Shown: positions 54,759 through 64,000 of the stretch, piece after piece
Numbering within the stretch: the first letter of the stretch is position 1
Layout: each line of letters starts with the position of its first letter
Source: Pseudomonadota bacterium
GTDB taxonomy: Bacteria > Pseudomonadota > Gammaproteobacteria > Burkholderiales > Casimicrobiaceae
DNA length: 64,000 nt
Assembly: GCA_009786025.1 (NCBI GenBank)
Contig: WQUA01000005.1
Location: 1 to 64,000 of the forward strand
Direction: 5' to 3'
The notes under the pieces: model-generated
Seen by the model: the letters and a program-made list of their open reading frames with translations, nothing else
Databases searched by the model: none
Told to the model about the DNA's origin: nothing
Translations under genes and position numbers: made by a program

Positions 54759-55871
54759 ATGAAACGGATTGGATTTGTCGGCTGGCGCGGAATGGTCGGG
54801 TCGGTGTTGATGGCGCGGATGCGCGAAGAAAACGATTTTGCCGGGTTGGAGCCTGTGTTTTTCACCACATCGAATGTTGGTGGCGCAGCGCCCGCTGTCG
54901 GCGTGGCGGCGGCACCGTTGAAGAACGCCTTCGATATCGCGGCGCTTTCGGCAATGGAAGCGATCGTGACTTGCCAAGGCGGCGACTACACCAATGAAAT
55001 CTATCCGAAGCTGCGAGCTGCCGGTTGGCAGGGCTACTGGATCGATGCGGCGTCGGCGCTGCGAATGAAAGACAACGCGGTGATTGTGCTCGACCCGGTC
55101 AATCGCGACGTGATCGAGGCGGCGCTGGATAAAGGCATCAAGGATTATATCGGTGGCAATTGCACGGTGAGCCTCATGTTGATGGCTTTGGGCGGACTGT
55201 TTCGACACGGGCTGGTCGAATGGGTGAGTTCAATGACTTATCAGTCTGCGTCGGGTGCCGGTGCGCAGCACATGCGAGAGTTGCTGGCGCAGATGGGTGT
55301 TTTGCATCGGGCGGCGGCCGGGGAATTGGCCGATCCGGCGTCGGCGATTCTCGACATCGACCGTAAAGTGACCGAAATCTTGCGCGGTAAGGCGTTGCCG
55401 ACCGAGAATTTCGGCGTGCCGCTGGCCGGAAGCCTGATCCCGTGGATCGACAAGGAGATGGGCAACGGTCAGAGCCGCGAAGAGTGGAAGGGGCAAGCTG
55501 AAACCAATAAAATTCTTGGCCTCGAAAAAACGCCGGTCCCGGTGGACGGCATTTGTGTACGGATCGGCGCGATGCGCTGCCATTCGCAGGGGGTGACGAT
55601 CAAACTGAAACACGATGTGCCGCTTGATGAAATCGAGGGCATGCTGGCATCCGCCAACGAATGGGTCAAGGTTGTGCCCAACCGCAAAGAAGACACTGTG
55701 CGCGAGTTGACGCCGACAGCGGTGAGCGGCACGCTGGCGGTGCCGGTCGGGCGTTTGCGCAAACTCAATCTCGGTAGCGGGTATCTGTCGGCGTTCACCT
55801 GTGGCGATCAACTGCTGTGGGGGGCGGCGGAGCCGGTTCGGCGAATGTTGATGATTTTGCGGCAGCGGTAA
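54759..55871 (+). CDS. asd: Aspartate-semialdehyde dehydrogenase
   Basis: Reduces aspartyl phosphate to the semialdehyde, the branch point for lysine/DAP, threonine and methionine. The 370-residue Gram-negative form has [14 protein letters not shown], nucleophile C135 ([10 protein letters not shown]) and [17 protein letters not shown]. Strong GGGAAGAGA ribosome site. In this lineage it normally lies between leuB and fimV, as here. Confidence 0.97.
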   Translation: MKRIGFVGWRGMVGSVLMARMREENDFAGLEPVFFTTSNVGGAAPAVGVAAAPLKNAFDIAALSAMEAIVTCQGGDYTNEIYPKLRAAGWQGYWIDAASALRMKDNAVIVLDPVNRDVIEAALDKGIKDYIGGNCTVSLMLMALGGLFRHGLVEWVSSMTYQSASGAGAQHMRELLAQMGVLHRAAAGELADPASAILDIDRKVTEILRGKALPTENFGVPLAGSLIPWIDKEMGNGQSREEWKGQAETNKILGLEKTPVPVDGICVRIGAMRCHSQGVTIKLKHDVPLDEIEGMLASANEWVKVVPNRKEDTVRELTPTAVSGTLAVPVGRLRKLNLGSGYLSAFTCGDQLLWGAAEPVRRMLMILRQR

Positions 55872-56241
55872 CGAAAATACGATGCCGTTTGACGCTCAAA
55901 AGTCTGGAGGATATGGCAAGGCCGAGCGATTGATTGTTGTTGATTTGGCGCTGATTGGGCGTTTCGTGCCCCCCGCCGGCTATAAAAACGGGGAATCTTC
56001 TTGCATGAATGCAACAGTCCGTGAAAAAAAGTGCCACAGGAATGGAAATACTATCCAAAGGGCTTTGCGGTAGGGCCCCCCCCAATTTATAGTAGGCAGA
56101 TGAGAGGGCGGCTTGGGCATGGTGGGGCGTGCCCGGAGGGTGTTTAAGGCTTGGGCAAAGCTCAACCAAAGGTTGAGCTTGCGAAGCTAAGTCCATGATG
56201 TTATGTTAGCTTCAGGCAATCAATTTCCCTAAGGGGTTGCA
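55872..56241. other. 370-bp gap before fimV
   Basis: No gene recognised. It has a C8 tract (56075-56082) and a 10-bp perfect hairpin AAGCTCAACC / GGTTGAGCTT (56158-56180) without a T run. The fimV ribosome site is AGGGG before 56242. Confidence 0.5.
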
Positions 56242-58974
56242 ATGCAGAAAAAAGATATCTTCAGGTTTGGTTTGCTGGCGGCGGCGCTGGCGCTTTCTCA
56301 GGGCGCTTGGGCTCTGGGGCTTGGGAAGCTGACGGTTCAATCAGCGTTGGGACAGCCGCTGAAGGCGCAAGTCGAATTGATGGGCACCAAGGAAGAATTC
56401 TCCGAGCTGGCTGCCAAGATCGCCGCGCCATCACTCTATCAGGACAAAGATTTAGTTTATCAGGCGGCGCTGACGCGAACCAAGGTGACGATTGAGTACC
56501 GCGCCGATGGTAGCGCCTTTCTGAAAATCATTTCATCGCAGCCGGTGACTGAACCGTACATTGATCTTTTGGTCGAGGCGACTTGGCCGACGGGTCACGC
56601 CTTGCGCGGATACACGGTGTTGCTGGATCCGCCAACGGCCGGTCAGCCTGAGCCGATAATACCGTCTCAACAGGCGACTGTTGGCGGTCGCACGCGGGCG
56701 CGCGAAGCGGCGGCCGCAACAGCGACAACGACGACGACAACTGCCCCGGCGACGGCCGCTTCGGCTACGCCGTCGACGCAGCAGGGACGCCCGCAGGCAG
56801 CGCCCACCCGCACTGGTACGGGTACGAGCAGTGCAGCGGGAGGTGATTACACCGTACAGCGCGGCGACACGCTGTCGGGGATCGCCAAAACGTATAAGAC
56901 CGATGAGATCACTTTGAATCAGGCGCTGGCGGCTTTGTACGAAGCTAATCCCAGTGCGTTTATCGGCAAGAACATGAACCGGCTGCGTAGCGGCGCGATT
57001 TTGCAAGTCCCGAGCCAGGAAGAAATGGCAGCAGTCAGCAAGCGTGAGGCCAATCACGTTGTGCATGTGCAGGTTGCCGAATGGCGCAGCTACCTTGAAC
57101 AGGTAGCCAGTCAGCCGACGTCGGTGCGCCCAAAGGCAGGGAGCACGACGGCAGAAGGCACAATTACCCCGACGCCGACGGTGGTCGAAGGGGCAGGAAA
57201 GGGGAAAGACCAACTGGTTGTTTCGACCGGCAGCGGCCAGCAGGGCGGTCGCGGCAAAGCTTCGGGCAGTGCGGCAACAGGTAAGTCGGCCGCCGAGTCC
57301 GAGGCAGCCAAGAATGCAGCGGCTGAGGAAAAGGCGGCATTGCAGAAAACGATCGACGAAGAAAAATCGCGCGTTAAAGAACTCGAAGACATCGTCAAGA
57401 AGCAGCAAAAGGCGCTGGACATCCAGAATGAGAAATTAGCCCAGTTGCAAAAACAGGCGGAGGAGAGCAGTAAACGGCTTCGTGAGTCCGCTGCCAAGCC
57501 GCAGACGGAATCGCCCAAACCGATAGAAACGTCTGCGCAGCCGGGAGCGTCCACTGTCAAACCACCGGAGTCGCCTGCTGCCAAGCCGTCGGAGGCCCCT
57601 GTTGCTAAACCGCCGGAGTCGCCGGTTGAGCCGCCCAAGTTGCCGGATACGCAGCAGACTACAACGCCGCCGCCAGCGGGGGGAGACACAACGGCGACTA
57701 CGGAGCCGCCGGTGAAACCGCCGGTGAAACGGGTGCCGCCACCACCACCACCACCGCCGGAGCGGGGACTCTTTGATATTGTCGTCGAAGCCGTTTCGGA
57801 AAATCTGTTGCTCGCTGGCGGCATTATCGTCGCCGTGCTGGGCGGGATCGTGCTTCTGGCGTATCGTCGCCGCCGTGCCGAAGAAGTCGCCGTTGACAGC
57901 CTGTTCGGCGCGACGACAACCAGCGCGACGACGACCACGGGAACCATGTCGCCGCATTCGTCGCTCAGTTCGGTCGGCGACGGAAGCGCCCACGGCACTT
58001 CAACGACGGCGAGCAGCAATTCAATTCTGAGCGAATTCAGCCGTGAGGGGTTGGGCAGCATCGATACCGGTGAAGTCGATCCGTTGGCCGAAGCCGACGT
58101 TTATCTGGCGTATGGGCGCGCTCAGCAAGCTGAGGAAATCCTGCAAGATGCGTTGAAGCGTGAGCCGAGCCGTCAGGATTTCTTCCTTAAGTTGCTGGAA
58201 GTCTATGCCGACCAGAAGAAGACGACGGAGTTCGAAACGACGGCCAAGCAATTGCACAGCTTGACCCAGGGGCAAGGCGAATTCTGGCAGAGGGCTGCCG
58301 TGATCGGTCAACGGTTGTTGCCGGGTAATGCGCTTTTTGCCGACGGTGGAGCGATGGACAGCGGGTTCTCCCAGACCAACGTAGCAACTGAACCTTTACA
58401 AATAGGTGGGCAGAAAGTTGATCCGCGCGGTTTCGCGCCGATAGAAAGCAAGTCGATTGCCGAACGAGCGGCTGATATTGCCAACCGTGCTGTCGAAGCG
58501 CGTGGCGCTTCGACTCAGCCGCCGGCGAAAGACTTTACTTTCAGCTCGGGGAGCGCGTCGGCATCCAATGATTTTGGCGTTGATCTCGATCTGGAGGAAT
58601 TAAGCCGCTTCAAGAACTACGGCAAGGCGGAAGAGCGGGTGGACATCACGTCTAAACCGCGCCAACCGGACATCGAGTTCAATCTGGATGAATTTGATAC
58701 GCCGCCGCAAATCGATGCGGAGAAGGAAGAGGAATTTCGCGCGCCCAGTTTGGACGAGTTGGATTTCTCAGACAACGACAGTATCGCCGAAGACCCGTCA
58801 CCGTCGATTCTTGAGGGGCAGTGGCACGACGCCGCAACCAAGCTTGATCTCGCTCGCGCCTATCAAGCGACCGGCGATGCCGAAGCCTGTCGCGAAATCC
58901 TGCAGGAAGTGTTGCACGAGGGCGACGACCAACAGAAAGCCGAAGCGAACGCGATTTTGCAGAACCTTTCATAG
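56242..58974 (+). CDS. fimV: FimV-like pilus/motility hub protein
   Basis: An inner-membrane protein that organises polar type IV pili and motility in relatives, also called the tfp hub. The 910 residues have a signal peptide (ending AWALG), the FimV N-terminal domain (about 25-140: LGKLTVQSALGQPLKAQVEL), a LysM peptidoglycan-binding unit (about 202-260: YTVQRGDTLSGIAKTY), a coiled-coil (about 350-400), a Pro-rich linker, one transmembrane helix (about 520-545) and a cytoplasmic TPR-like C-terminal part ending in the FimV tail (LDLARAYQATGDAEACREIL). Located between asd and truA. Confidence 0.95.
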   Translation: MQKKDIFRFGLLAAALALSQGAWALGLGKLTVQSALGQPLKAQVELMGTKEEFSELAAKIAAPSLYQDKDLVYQAALTRTKVTIEYRADGSAFLKIISSQPVTEPYIDLLVEATWPTGHALRGYTVLLDPPTAGQPEPIIPSQQATVGGRTRAREAAAATATTTTTTAPATAASATPSTQQGRPQAAPTRTGTGTSSAAGGDYTVQRGDTLSGIAKTYKTDEITLNQALAALYEANPSAFIGKNMNRLRSGAILQVPSQEEMAAVSKREANHVVHVQVAEWRSYLEQVASQPTSVRPKAGSTTAEGTITPTPTVVEGAGKGKDQLVVSTGSGQQGGRGKASGSAATGKSAAESEAAKNAAAEEKAALQKTIDEEKSRVKELEDIVKKQQKALDIQNEKLAQLQKQAEESSKRLRESAAKPQTESPKPIETSAQPGASTVKPPESPAAKPSEAPVAKPPESPVEPPKLPDTQQTTTPPPAGGDTTATTEPPVKPPVKRVPPPPPPPPERGLFDIVVEAVSENLLLAGGIIVAVLGGIVLLAYRRRRAEEVAVDSLFGATTTSATTTTGTMSPHSSLSSVGDGSAHGTSTTASSNSILSEFSREGLGSIDTGEVDPLAEADVYLAYGRAQQAEEILQDALKREPSRQDFFLKLLEVYADQKKTTEFETTAKQLHSLTQGQGEFWQRAAVIGQRLLPGNALFADGGAMDSGFSQTNVATEPLQIGGQKVDPRGFAPIESKSIAERAADIANRAVEARGASTQPPAKDFTFSSGSASASNDFGVDLDLEELSRFKNYGKAEERVDITSKPRQPDIEFNLDEFDTPPQIDAEKEEEFRAPSLDELDFSDNDSIAEDPSPSILEGQWHDAATKLDLARAYQATGDAEACREILQEVLHEGDDQQKAEANAILQNLS

Positions 58975-59000
58975 TCGTTAAATCTCCTTTTGAAAAGATC

Positions 59001-59030
59001 GCGCCGTGCTCGAAACACGGCGCTTTTTTT
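59001..59030 (+). terminator. fimV terminator
   Basis: GCGCCGTG / CACGGCGC stem (59001-59008 with 59016-59023) and a run of seven T. Confidence 0.93.
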
Positions 59031-59375
59031 GTGTGAGAGCACAATCAGGGATCAAAAAGCCATGTCATGCGGAGGTGCGGAGATAAACATCCCCTTCCAC
59101 TTGCACTTTGAAGAGGAGGGCACATCGGATTCTCCTCCGCCGTTTCGCGCGAGACGCTTTCTATAGAGTTTGTGCCCCTCTGCGCTTCTGAGCCTCCGCG
59201 TGATCAGATTCGGTTTTGTGATGTTCATGTTTTCTGAGGCCACATATATTTTTTGGCTCCCGGGTGTCGCTTCGCTTGTCTGGGCTACGCGCCGATCCCT
59301 GATGCGGTACACTTTCACTTTTCTGTTTCTTGAAAGCGTGCACTTGCTTTTTCCCGCTTGTGAGAAAGGCTGCCG
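59031..59375. repeat. Dispersed repeats between fimV and truA
   Basis: Contains 'caatcagggatcaaaaagcc' (59042-59061), hairpin-like CCCTTCCACTTGCACTTTGAAG (59091-59110), 'gcgcttctgagcctccgcgt' (59180-59200) and 'cgggtgtcgcttcgcttgtc' (59262-59281). No gene. Confidence 0.65.
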
Positions 59376-60254
59376 ATGACAGCCGTGCTATTGCCCGGCC
59401 GCTTGGCATTGTGCGTCGAATACGACGGCTCGGCGTTTTGTGGCTGGCAGCGGCAGGGAGCGGAAGGAAGCGCGCAAAGCGAAAGCTGCGGTGGCCCGAA
59501 CCATAACGCTCTGAGCTGTATTGGCGTACAGGAGGCGCTGGAGTCGGCGCTGGCAGCCGTTGCCGGCGTTCCGGTGCGTACTGTTGCCGCTGGTCGCACC
59601 GACGCCGGTGTGCATGCCAGTGCACAGGTGGTTCACTTTGATGCACCGGTGACGCGACCTTTGACGGCGTGGGTGCGCGGAGTCAATGCGCATCTGCCGC
59701 CGACAGCAGCGGTGCGTTGGGTGCAGCCGGTCGCCGCCGATTTTCACGCCCGCTTTTCAGCGACAGCCCGACATTACACGTATTGGCTGCTCAACCGGGC
59801 GGAGCGCCCCGGGCTATGGGCAGGGCGTATCGGCTGGTGCCACCGGCCGCTTGATGTGGAGGCAATGGCCGCTGCAGCGCGGTATTTGGTAGGCACTCAC
59901 GATTTTTCTTCGTTTCGGGCGGCACAATGTCAGGCGCACTCACCGGTGAAAACCCTGACGGCTTTTTCGGTTTTGCGGCGCGGCGCATTCATTCGCTTCG
60001 CGTGTTCGGGCAATGCGTTTTTGCATCATATGGTGCGTAACATCGTTGGCGCATTGCTGTGGGTTGGTGCTGGGAAACAGCCGGCAGGGTGGATCGCCGG
60101 ATTGCTGGCGGCGCGCGACCGCACAAAGGCGGCGCCCACCTTTATGGCAGACGGGTTATATTTGATTGGAATGGATTACGACGAGCGGTTCGGCTTGCCG
60201 CCAACGCGGCGGGATATCTGCTTTTTTGCCGAAGATGGCAGCGGGTTGCTGTAA
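59376..60254 (+). CDS. truA: tRNA pseudouridine(38-40) synthase TruA
   Basis: Makes pseudouridine at positions 38-40 of the anticodon stem. The 292 residues have CVEYDGSAFCGWQRQ, catalytic D76 (GRTDAGVH), and RHYTYWLLNR and MVRNIVGALLWVG. Between GWQRQ and the VQEALE helix there are about 18 extra residues (GAEGSAQSESCGGPNHNALSC), absent from E. coli TruA. The trpFBA genes that usually follow truA are not here. Confidence 0.93.
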   Translation: MTAVLLPGRLALCVEYDGSAFCGWQRQGAEGSAQSESCGGPNHNALSCIGVQEALESALAAVAGVPVRTVAAGRTDAGVHASAQVVHFDAPVTRPLTAWVRGVNAHLPPTAAVRWVQPVAADFHARFSATARHYTYWLLNRAERPGLWAGRIGWCHRPLDVEAMAAAARYLVGTHDFSSFRAAQCQAHSPVKTLTAFSVLRRGAFIRFACSGNAFLHHMVRNIVGALLWVGAGKQPAGWIAGLLAARDRTKAAPTFMADGLYLIGMDYDERFGLPPTRRDICFFAEDGSGLL

Positions 60255-60460
60255 AGACGAACATGGACGGTAGCCAGAAGAGAGCATGGGGCGCAAAAAA
60301 TGCCCGCCTATTCTGTCGCCTGGAGCCGACAATGGATGCCGCTGCGAAAAACGCGGTGTAAAATACCAGCCTCGGCGAAGAAGCCGATATGGACCGGCGG
60401 GGCAAACATGCGAGGCCGGGCGGCGCAAGGTACAACGATGGCGATGGGCAAGGAGATGAG

Positions 60461-61399
60461 ATGAGCTGGTTGCAAAAACTGCTTCCGCCGCGCATCAAGA
60501 GCACGCAGGGCGAGCGTAAGGGTGTGCCTGAAGGGCTCTGGATGAAGTGCCCGTCGTGTGAAGCGGTGCTTTACAAAACGGACATCGAGAACAATCTCAA
60601 TGTATGCCCGAAGTGCCAATATCATGACCGGGTAGCAGGGCGCGACCGTATCGATCAACTGCTGGACAAAAAAGGCCGCGTCGAGATAGGTAATGAAGTG
60701 CAGCCGGTGGACAGCCTGAAATTCAAGGACAGCAAAAAATACCCGGACCGTCTGGCGTCGGCGCGCAAGTTAACGAATGAAACTGATGCGCTGATCGTTG
60801 TCAAGGGTGCGATAGCAGGGCAACCAGTGGTGCTGGCGGCCTTTGAGTTTGATTTCATGGGCGGCTCGATGGGCGCTGTCGTCGGCGAGCGTTTTGCGCG
60901 CGGCGTTCGTGCAGCGGTCGAAGCGGGTGCGCCGTTCATTTGCGTATCGGCCTCGGGTGGAGCGCGGATGCAGGAGGGCGTCGGGTCGCTGTTCCAGATG
61001 GCGAAAACGACGGCGGTATTGCAGGAGTTATCGAAGAAAAAATTACCGTTCATCTCGATCTTAACTGATCCGACGATGGGCGGCGTGTCGGCGAGCTTCG
61101 CTTTTGTGGCCGATCTGGTGTTGGCCGAGCCGGGTGCGTTGATCGGCTTCGCCGGACCGCGCGTGATTGAACAAACTGTGCGCGAAAAGTTACCGGAAGG
61201 CTTTCAGCGCGCCGAATTTTTGTTGAAAAAAGGCGCGATTGACGCGATTGTTCCCCGCCAACGACTGCGCGATGAATTGGCGTATCTTTTGGCGCTGCTG
61301 ATGCACGCGCCGTTGCCCGCAGCAACCGGCGCCGCAATCCCGCTTGCCGCGGCCAAACCCGAGACTAAGGCAACCGCAGCGGCGAAGGTAGCACACTGA
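60461..61399 (+). CDS. accD: Acetyl-CoA carboxylase carboxyltransferase, beta subunit
   Basis: Transfers CO2 from biotin to acetyl-CoA with AccA to start fatty-acid synthesis. The 312-residue protein has the zinc ribbon C30, C33, C49, C52 and the crotonase-fold core with [32 protein letters not shown] and [20 protein letters not shown] 60461 with AGGAG upstream. The last 25 residues are Ala/Pro-rich. It follows truA by 206 bp. Confidence 0.97.
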   Translation: MSWLQKLLPPRIKSTQGERKGVPEGLWMKCPSCEAVLYKTDIENNLNVCPKCQYHDRVAGRDRIDQLLDKKGRVEIGNEVQPVDSLKFKDSKKYPDRLASARKLTNETDALIVVKGAIAGQPVVLAAFEFDFMGGSMGAVVGERFARGVRAAVEAGAPFICVSASGGARMQEGVGSLFQMAKTTAVLQELSKKKLPFISILTDPTMGGVSASFAFVADLVLAEPGALIGFAGPRVIEQTVREKLPEGFQRAEFLLKKGAIDAIVPRQRLRDELAYLLALLMHAPLPAATGAAIPLAAAKPETKATAAAKVAH

Positions 61400-61480
61400 G
61401 CGGGAATCAGCGGCAGGGGATCAGGCCAAGCGCCAGGGGTCAGGATTCTGTGGGCGGAACGTCTGCGCTTTTCGAAACAG
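61400..61480. repeat. 'cagcggcaggggatcagg' repeat copy
   Basis: 'gcgggaatcagcggcagggg', 'atcaggccaagcgccagggg', 'tcagga' (61400-61445): the ATCAG-type repeat between accD and folC. Confidence 0.65.
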
Positions 61481-61492
61481 GGATTTGAGAAC

Positions 61493-62794
61493 ATGTCTTT
61501 TCCTGCATCGCTCAGCGCTTGGTTAGCCCTGCTTGAGCAGCGTCAGCCGTCGCATCACATTGCGCTGGGGCTTGAGCGGGTGCGCACCGTGGCGGCGCGG
61601 TTGAAGATAACACCGCTGTGCCCAGTGATTACGGTTACCGGCACCAACGGCAAAGGTTCGACCAGCGCATTGATTGAGGCGATGCTGCGAGCAGGCGGCT
61701 ATCGCGTCGGTTTGTACATGTCGCCGCATCTGTTGCGCTACAACGAGCGGGTGCGCGTCGATGGCGTTGAGGCCAGCGATGCAGCGCTGTGCGAAGCGTT
61801 TGCGGCAGTGGAAACGGCACGGACGGCAGGATCACCGGAAAGCCCTCTCACGTATTTTGAATTCGGAACGCTGGCAGCGTTCTGGTTGTTCGCGCGTGCG
61901 CCTCTCGATGTTTGGGTGCTGGAAGTTGGCCTCGGCGGACGGCTCGATGCAGTGAATGTAGTGGATGCCGATGTTGCAGTGGTGACTGCGGTCGATATTG
62001 ATCACACCGAGTATCTGGGTTTTGACCGTGAAGCGATCGGCTACGAAAAAGCCGGAATCGCCAGACGCGGGCGCCCGTTGATTTGTGGCGACGCCGATCC
62101 GCCGACAAGCCTGCGCCGTGAAGCGGTGGCGATCGGAGCGCGAGCGTGCTATTTCGGCGTCGATTTCGGCGCGGAGAAAATAGATAACGCGCAGTGGCGT
62201 TACTGGCGGCAAGAGGGTGAAAAAAAAATTGAGCAAATATATCCACCGCCAACATTGGCCGGGGAACATCAATATGGCAATGCGGCGGTAGCGATGGCGG
62301 CGTTAGATAGCCTGAGCGACCGCTTGCCGCTCCCTGGCGTGGCCAAAGCGCAGGGCTTACACGAGGTGCGCCTGGCCGGTCGGTTGCAAATCGTTCGGCA
62401 GTCGCCGCTTGTTCTGTGCGATGTCGCGCACAACCCGCACGCCGCTCGCGCGCTGGCAGCTTACCTGCGGGCGCAGCCGCAGCGATTTTCGCGCTCGGTT
62501 GTATTGCTCGGCATGCTGGCTGACAAGGATGCGGCAGGCGTCATCGCCGGTGTGCGCGATGTGTTCGACGATTGGTGGGTGGCGCCGCTACCGGGGCCGC
62601 GCGGCGGCGGAGTCGCCCGCTTGCTCGATGCTTTGTCGGCTAACGGGATCGTAGCAGAGCGCATCCGGGTTTTCGACAGCGTGACGGCGGCGTGCGCGTA
62701 TGGCGCGTCATCGCTGGCTGGGGCTGATAGAATGGTCGTGTTCGGTTCATTTTTGACCGTCAGTGAAGCGTTGTCGTATTATGCTGTATCGTAG
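61493..62794 (+). CDS. folC: Dihydrofolate synthase / folylpolyglutamate synthase
   Basis: Adds glutamate to dihydropteroate and extends folate polyglutamates. The 433 residues have the ATP loop TVTGTNGKGSTSALIEAML (about 48-65), the Mur-ligase-like domain with HTEYLGFDREAIGYEKAGIAR, and the C-terminal domain with ADKDAAGVIAG and AGADRMVVFGSFLTVSEAL. The order accD-folC-SPOR-cvpA is conserved in beta- and gammaproteobacteria. Confidence 0.95.
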   Translation: MSFPASLSAWLALLEQRQPSHHIALGLERVRTVAARLKITPLCPVITVTGTNGKGSTSALIEAMLRAGGYRVGLYMSPHLLRYNERVRVDGVEASDAALCEAFAAVETARTAGSPESPLTYFEFGTLAAFWLFARAPLDVWVLEVGLGGRLDAVNVVDADVAVVTAVDIDHTEYLGFDREAIGYEKAGIARRGRPLICGDADPPTSLRREAVAIGARACYFGVDFGAEKIDNAQWRYWRQEGEKKIEQIYPPPTLAGEHQYGNAAVAMAALDSLSDRLPLPGVAKAQGLHEVRLAGRLQIVRQSPLVLCDVAHNPHAARALAAYLRAQPQRFSRSVVLLGMLADKDAAGVIAGVRDVFDDWWVAPLPGPRGGGVARLLDALSANGIVAERIRVFDSVTAACAYGASSLAGADRMVVFGSFLTVSEALSYYAVS

Positions 62795-62839
62795 TCGCGT
62801 AATGCTTAGAACGTTTTTGATTCGGTTACGTGTACTTCT

Positions 62840-62900
62840 TGGATGTTGTTGACTTCACCCCCAGGCTTCCCCCATGTGCGGGAGACGTAAGGATGGGGGC
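62840..62900. repeat. GC-rich hairpin repeat remnant
   Basis: CCCCCATGTGCGGGAG with CCCCCAGGCTTC and GGATGGGGGCGG (62857-62900), similar to the other hairpin copies but degraded. Confidence 0.45.
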
Positions 62901-62978
62901 GGCGGCGCAGGAGGCACATGGCAAAACCGAAACGGTTCCAGTGATGGGTAGGTATAATTTTTCATCGGTAGGTTCGCA

Positions 62979-63596
62979 ATGAAAGACGGCAATCTTGAGG
63001 AAACGGCGCTCATCGACGAGATGAAGCGGCGCAATCGGCGACGACTGGTCGGTGCTGTGGTGTTGGCGGCGTGTGCGGTTATTTTTGTGCCGATGCTGCT
63101 TGAAAAAAAGCCAGGGCCGCTGGGGGACAACGTGGAAATTGTGATTCCGCCGGTGGCAGGAACGAAACTTCCGGAGACGAAATTGCCGGAGGCCAAACCG
63201 CCAGAGGTGAAACCGTCGGAGACGAAACTACCGGAGACTGCGTCTCCGGAGACCGCGCCTAAGGAGGCGCCGAAAGAAATACCCAAGGAGGCGCCGAAAG
63301 AAACTCCGAAAGAGATTCCGAAAGAAGCGCCGAAGAAATTACCGCCGACGGCAGCGTTTGCCAAGGGAACTTACTCGGTGCAGCTGGCAGCCTTTACCGA
63401 TGACAAAGGCGCCAATGCGATGGTGAACCGCGTCAAGCAGGCGGGCTATCCTGCCTACAGCGAGCCGATCGATACGACGCGCGGCATGGCTTGGCGGGTA
63501 CGTGTCGGCCCATACAAAACTCGCGAGGACGCGGCTGCTGTACGTAACCGTCTGAAGAAGGACAGCTACGACGGTATGGTCGTCTCTGCCCGTTGA
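62979..63596 (+). CDS. dedD: SPOR-domain membrane protein (DedD-like)
   Basis: A 205-residue single-pass protein with a short cytoplasmic start, a transmembrane helix (about 22-40, RLVGAVVLAACAVIFVPMLL), a periplasmic low-complexity region of P/E/K repeats (about 55-125, APKEIPKEAPKETPKE) and a SPOR domain (about 128-205, YSVQLAAFTDDKGANAMVNR) that binds denuded glycan strands at the septum. In E. coli the counterpart is DedD, with the same folC neighbour. A TATAAT lies at 62951-62956. Its TGA overlaps the cvpA ATG. Confidence 0.9.
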   Translation: MKDGNLEETALIDEMKRRNRRRLVGAVVLAACAVIFVPMLLEKKPGPLGDNVEIVIPPVAGTKLPETKLPEAKPPEVKPSETKLPETASPETAPKEAPKEIPKEAPKETPKEIPKEAPKKLPPTAAFAKGTYSVQLAAFTDDKGANAMVNRVKQAGYPAYSEPIDTTRGMAWRVRVGPYKTREDAAAVRNRLKKDSYDGMVVSAR

Positions 63597-64000
63597 TGTT
63601 GCAAACGTCCGGATGGCACATGCTGGATATCGTGATCGTATCGACGATCACGATTTCGGCGGTGTTTGCCGCTTGGCACGGCATCATCCGAACACTGTTC
63701 GGATTGCTTGCCTGCATTCTGGCGCTGGCGGCGGCGTTACTGTTTACTGCGCAAATAGCAGCAATCATCCCGTTTCTGAAAAACTATCCGTTGCTATCAA
63801 CGCTGGTGACGTTTGTACTGATCTTTGTCGGCGTGTTGTTGCTGGTGGGGATTCCGGGCGGGCTTCTGCATCGCCTGTTGCGTCGCTCCGGGATGGGGTT
63901 TGTCGATCGCGGTCTGGGCTTTCTTTTCGGGATTGCGCGCGGTGTCGTGATTGTGCTGGCGGTATTGTGGGTGGTAGAACTGGTGCCCGGTTTCAAGGCG
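63596..64000 (+). CDS. cvpA: CvpA-family membrane protein, partial
   Basis: A colicin V production protein homologue, an inner-membrane protein near purF. 135 residues are visible before the window ends. There are at least three hydrophobic segments and the family motif GMGFVDRGLGFLFGIARGVVIV. The ATG at 63596 overlaps the dedD stop (TGATG); an alternative start is M9 (MLDIVIVS). purF would be expected next. Confidence 0.9.
   Translation, partial: MLQTSGWHMLDIVIVSTITISAVFAAWHGIIRTLFGLLACILALAAALLFTAQIAAIIPFLKNYPLLSTLVTFVLIFVGVLLLVGIPGGLLHRLLRRSGMGFVDRGLGFLFGIARGVVIVLAVLWVVELVPGFKA

Noticed and set aside
56158-56180. 10-bp hairpin before fimV as a terminator
   Set aside because: No T run on either strand, and it is 290 bases after asd. 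It could be a stem-loop of another kind, so it is only mentioned in the gap entry.

Overview
The window is a chromosomal segment of a betaproteobacterium. The evidence is gene order: hemE-priA, dapA-bamC-MBL hydrolase-purC, lptD-surA with amgK and murU, tsaB-rimI-uracil-DNA glycosylase, and leuC-leuD-leuB-asd-fimV-truA-accD-folC-SPOR-cvpA are all arranged as in Burkholderiales, Nitrosomonadales or Rhodocyclales. GC content is fairly high in the core genes and visibly lower in a few accessory stretches. I cannot name the genus.

Layout. 1-1075: the start of a DUF4304-like gene, separated from the end of priA by an intact IS5-family element. 1073-10592: priA, hemE, a Ca-independent-looking secreted lipoprotein, a PBP5-type carboxypeptidase, a D-amino-acid aminotransferase, a YkuD-domain murein enzyme and a LOG-family phosphoribohydrolase. 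10593-12840: the groESL operon with a perfect CIRCE operator and a terminator. 12985-14116: tRNA-Ser(UGA), then a divergent XRE repressor and lipoprotein pair sharing operator-like palindromes. 14487-23137: surA and lptD (outer-membrane assembly), amgK and murU (MurNAc recycling), oligopeptidase A and a glutaredoxin-like protein. 23338-31160: xthA, an AI-2E transporter, a two-gene island of unknown function, purC, a metallo-beta-lactamase-fold hydrolase, bamC and dapA. 31337-35176: a likely surface-glycan module (GT2 transferase, large membrane transferase, GtrA flippase). 35173-40164: rlmD, azlCD, tsaB, rimI, udg. 40339-45559: about ten short unidentified or immunity-like genes, all leftward, AT-richer and separated by degenerate repeats. 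45600-49379: lplT, a lipoprotein and a frameshifted IPTL-CTERM surface protein. 49970-64000: LysR, leuCDB, asd, fimV, truA, accD, folC, a SPOR protein and cvpA (cut by the window edge).

The most striking feature is a dense set of short dispersed repeats in at least four families: GC-rich hairpins, a 'gcaaagaacacaaag' type, a 'cagaggtcagaaatcag' type, and a 'ggattccacttcgttccg' type. They fill most intergenic gaps, split operons (amgK/murU, leuD/leuB, leuB/asd) and have also entered coding sequences. PriA, Udg and RlmD carry the same repeat translated in the same frame as a PPLQ...GVS peptide, and XthA and the AI-2E transporter end in tails encoded by other repeat families. This resembles the palindromic elements inside Rickettsia proteins. 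Other notable points are the absence of trpFBA between truA and accD, the immunity-like gene island, and two single-base frameshifts in C tracts of the IPTL-CTERM gene.
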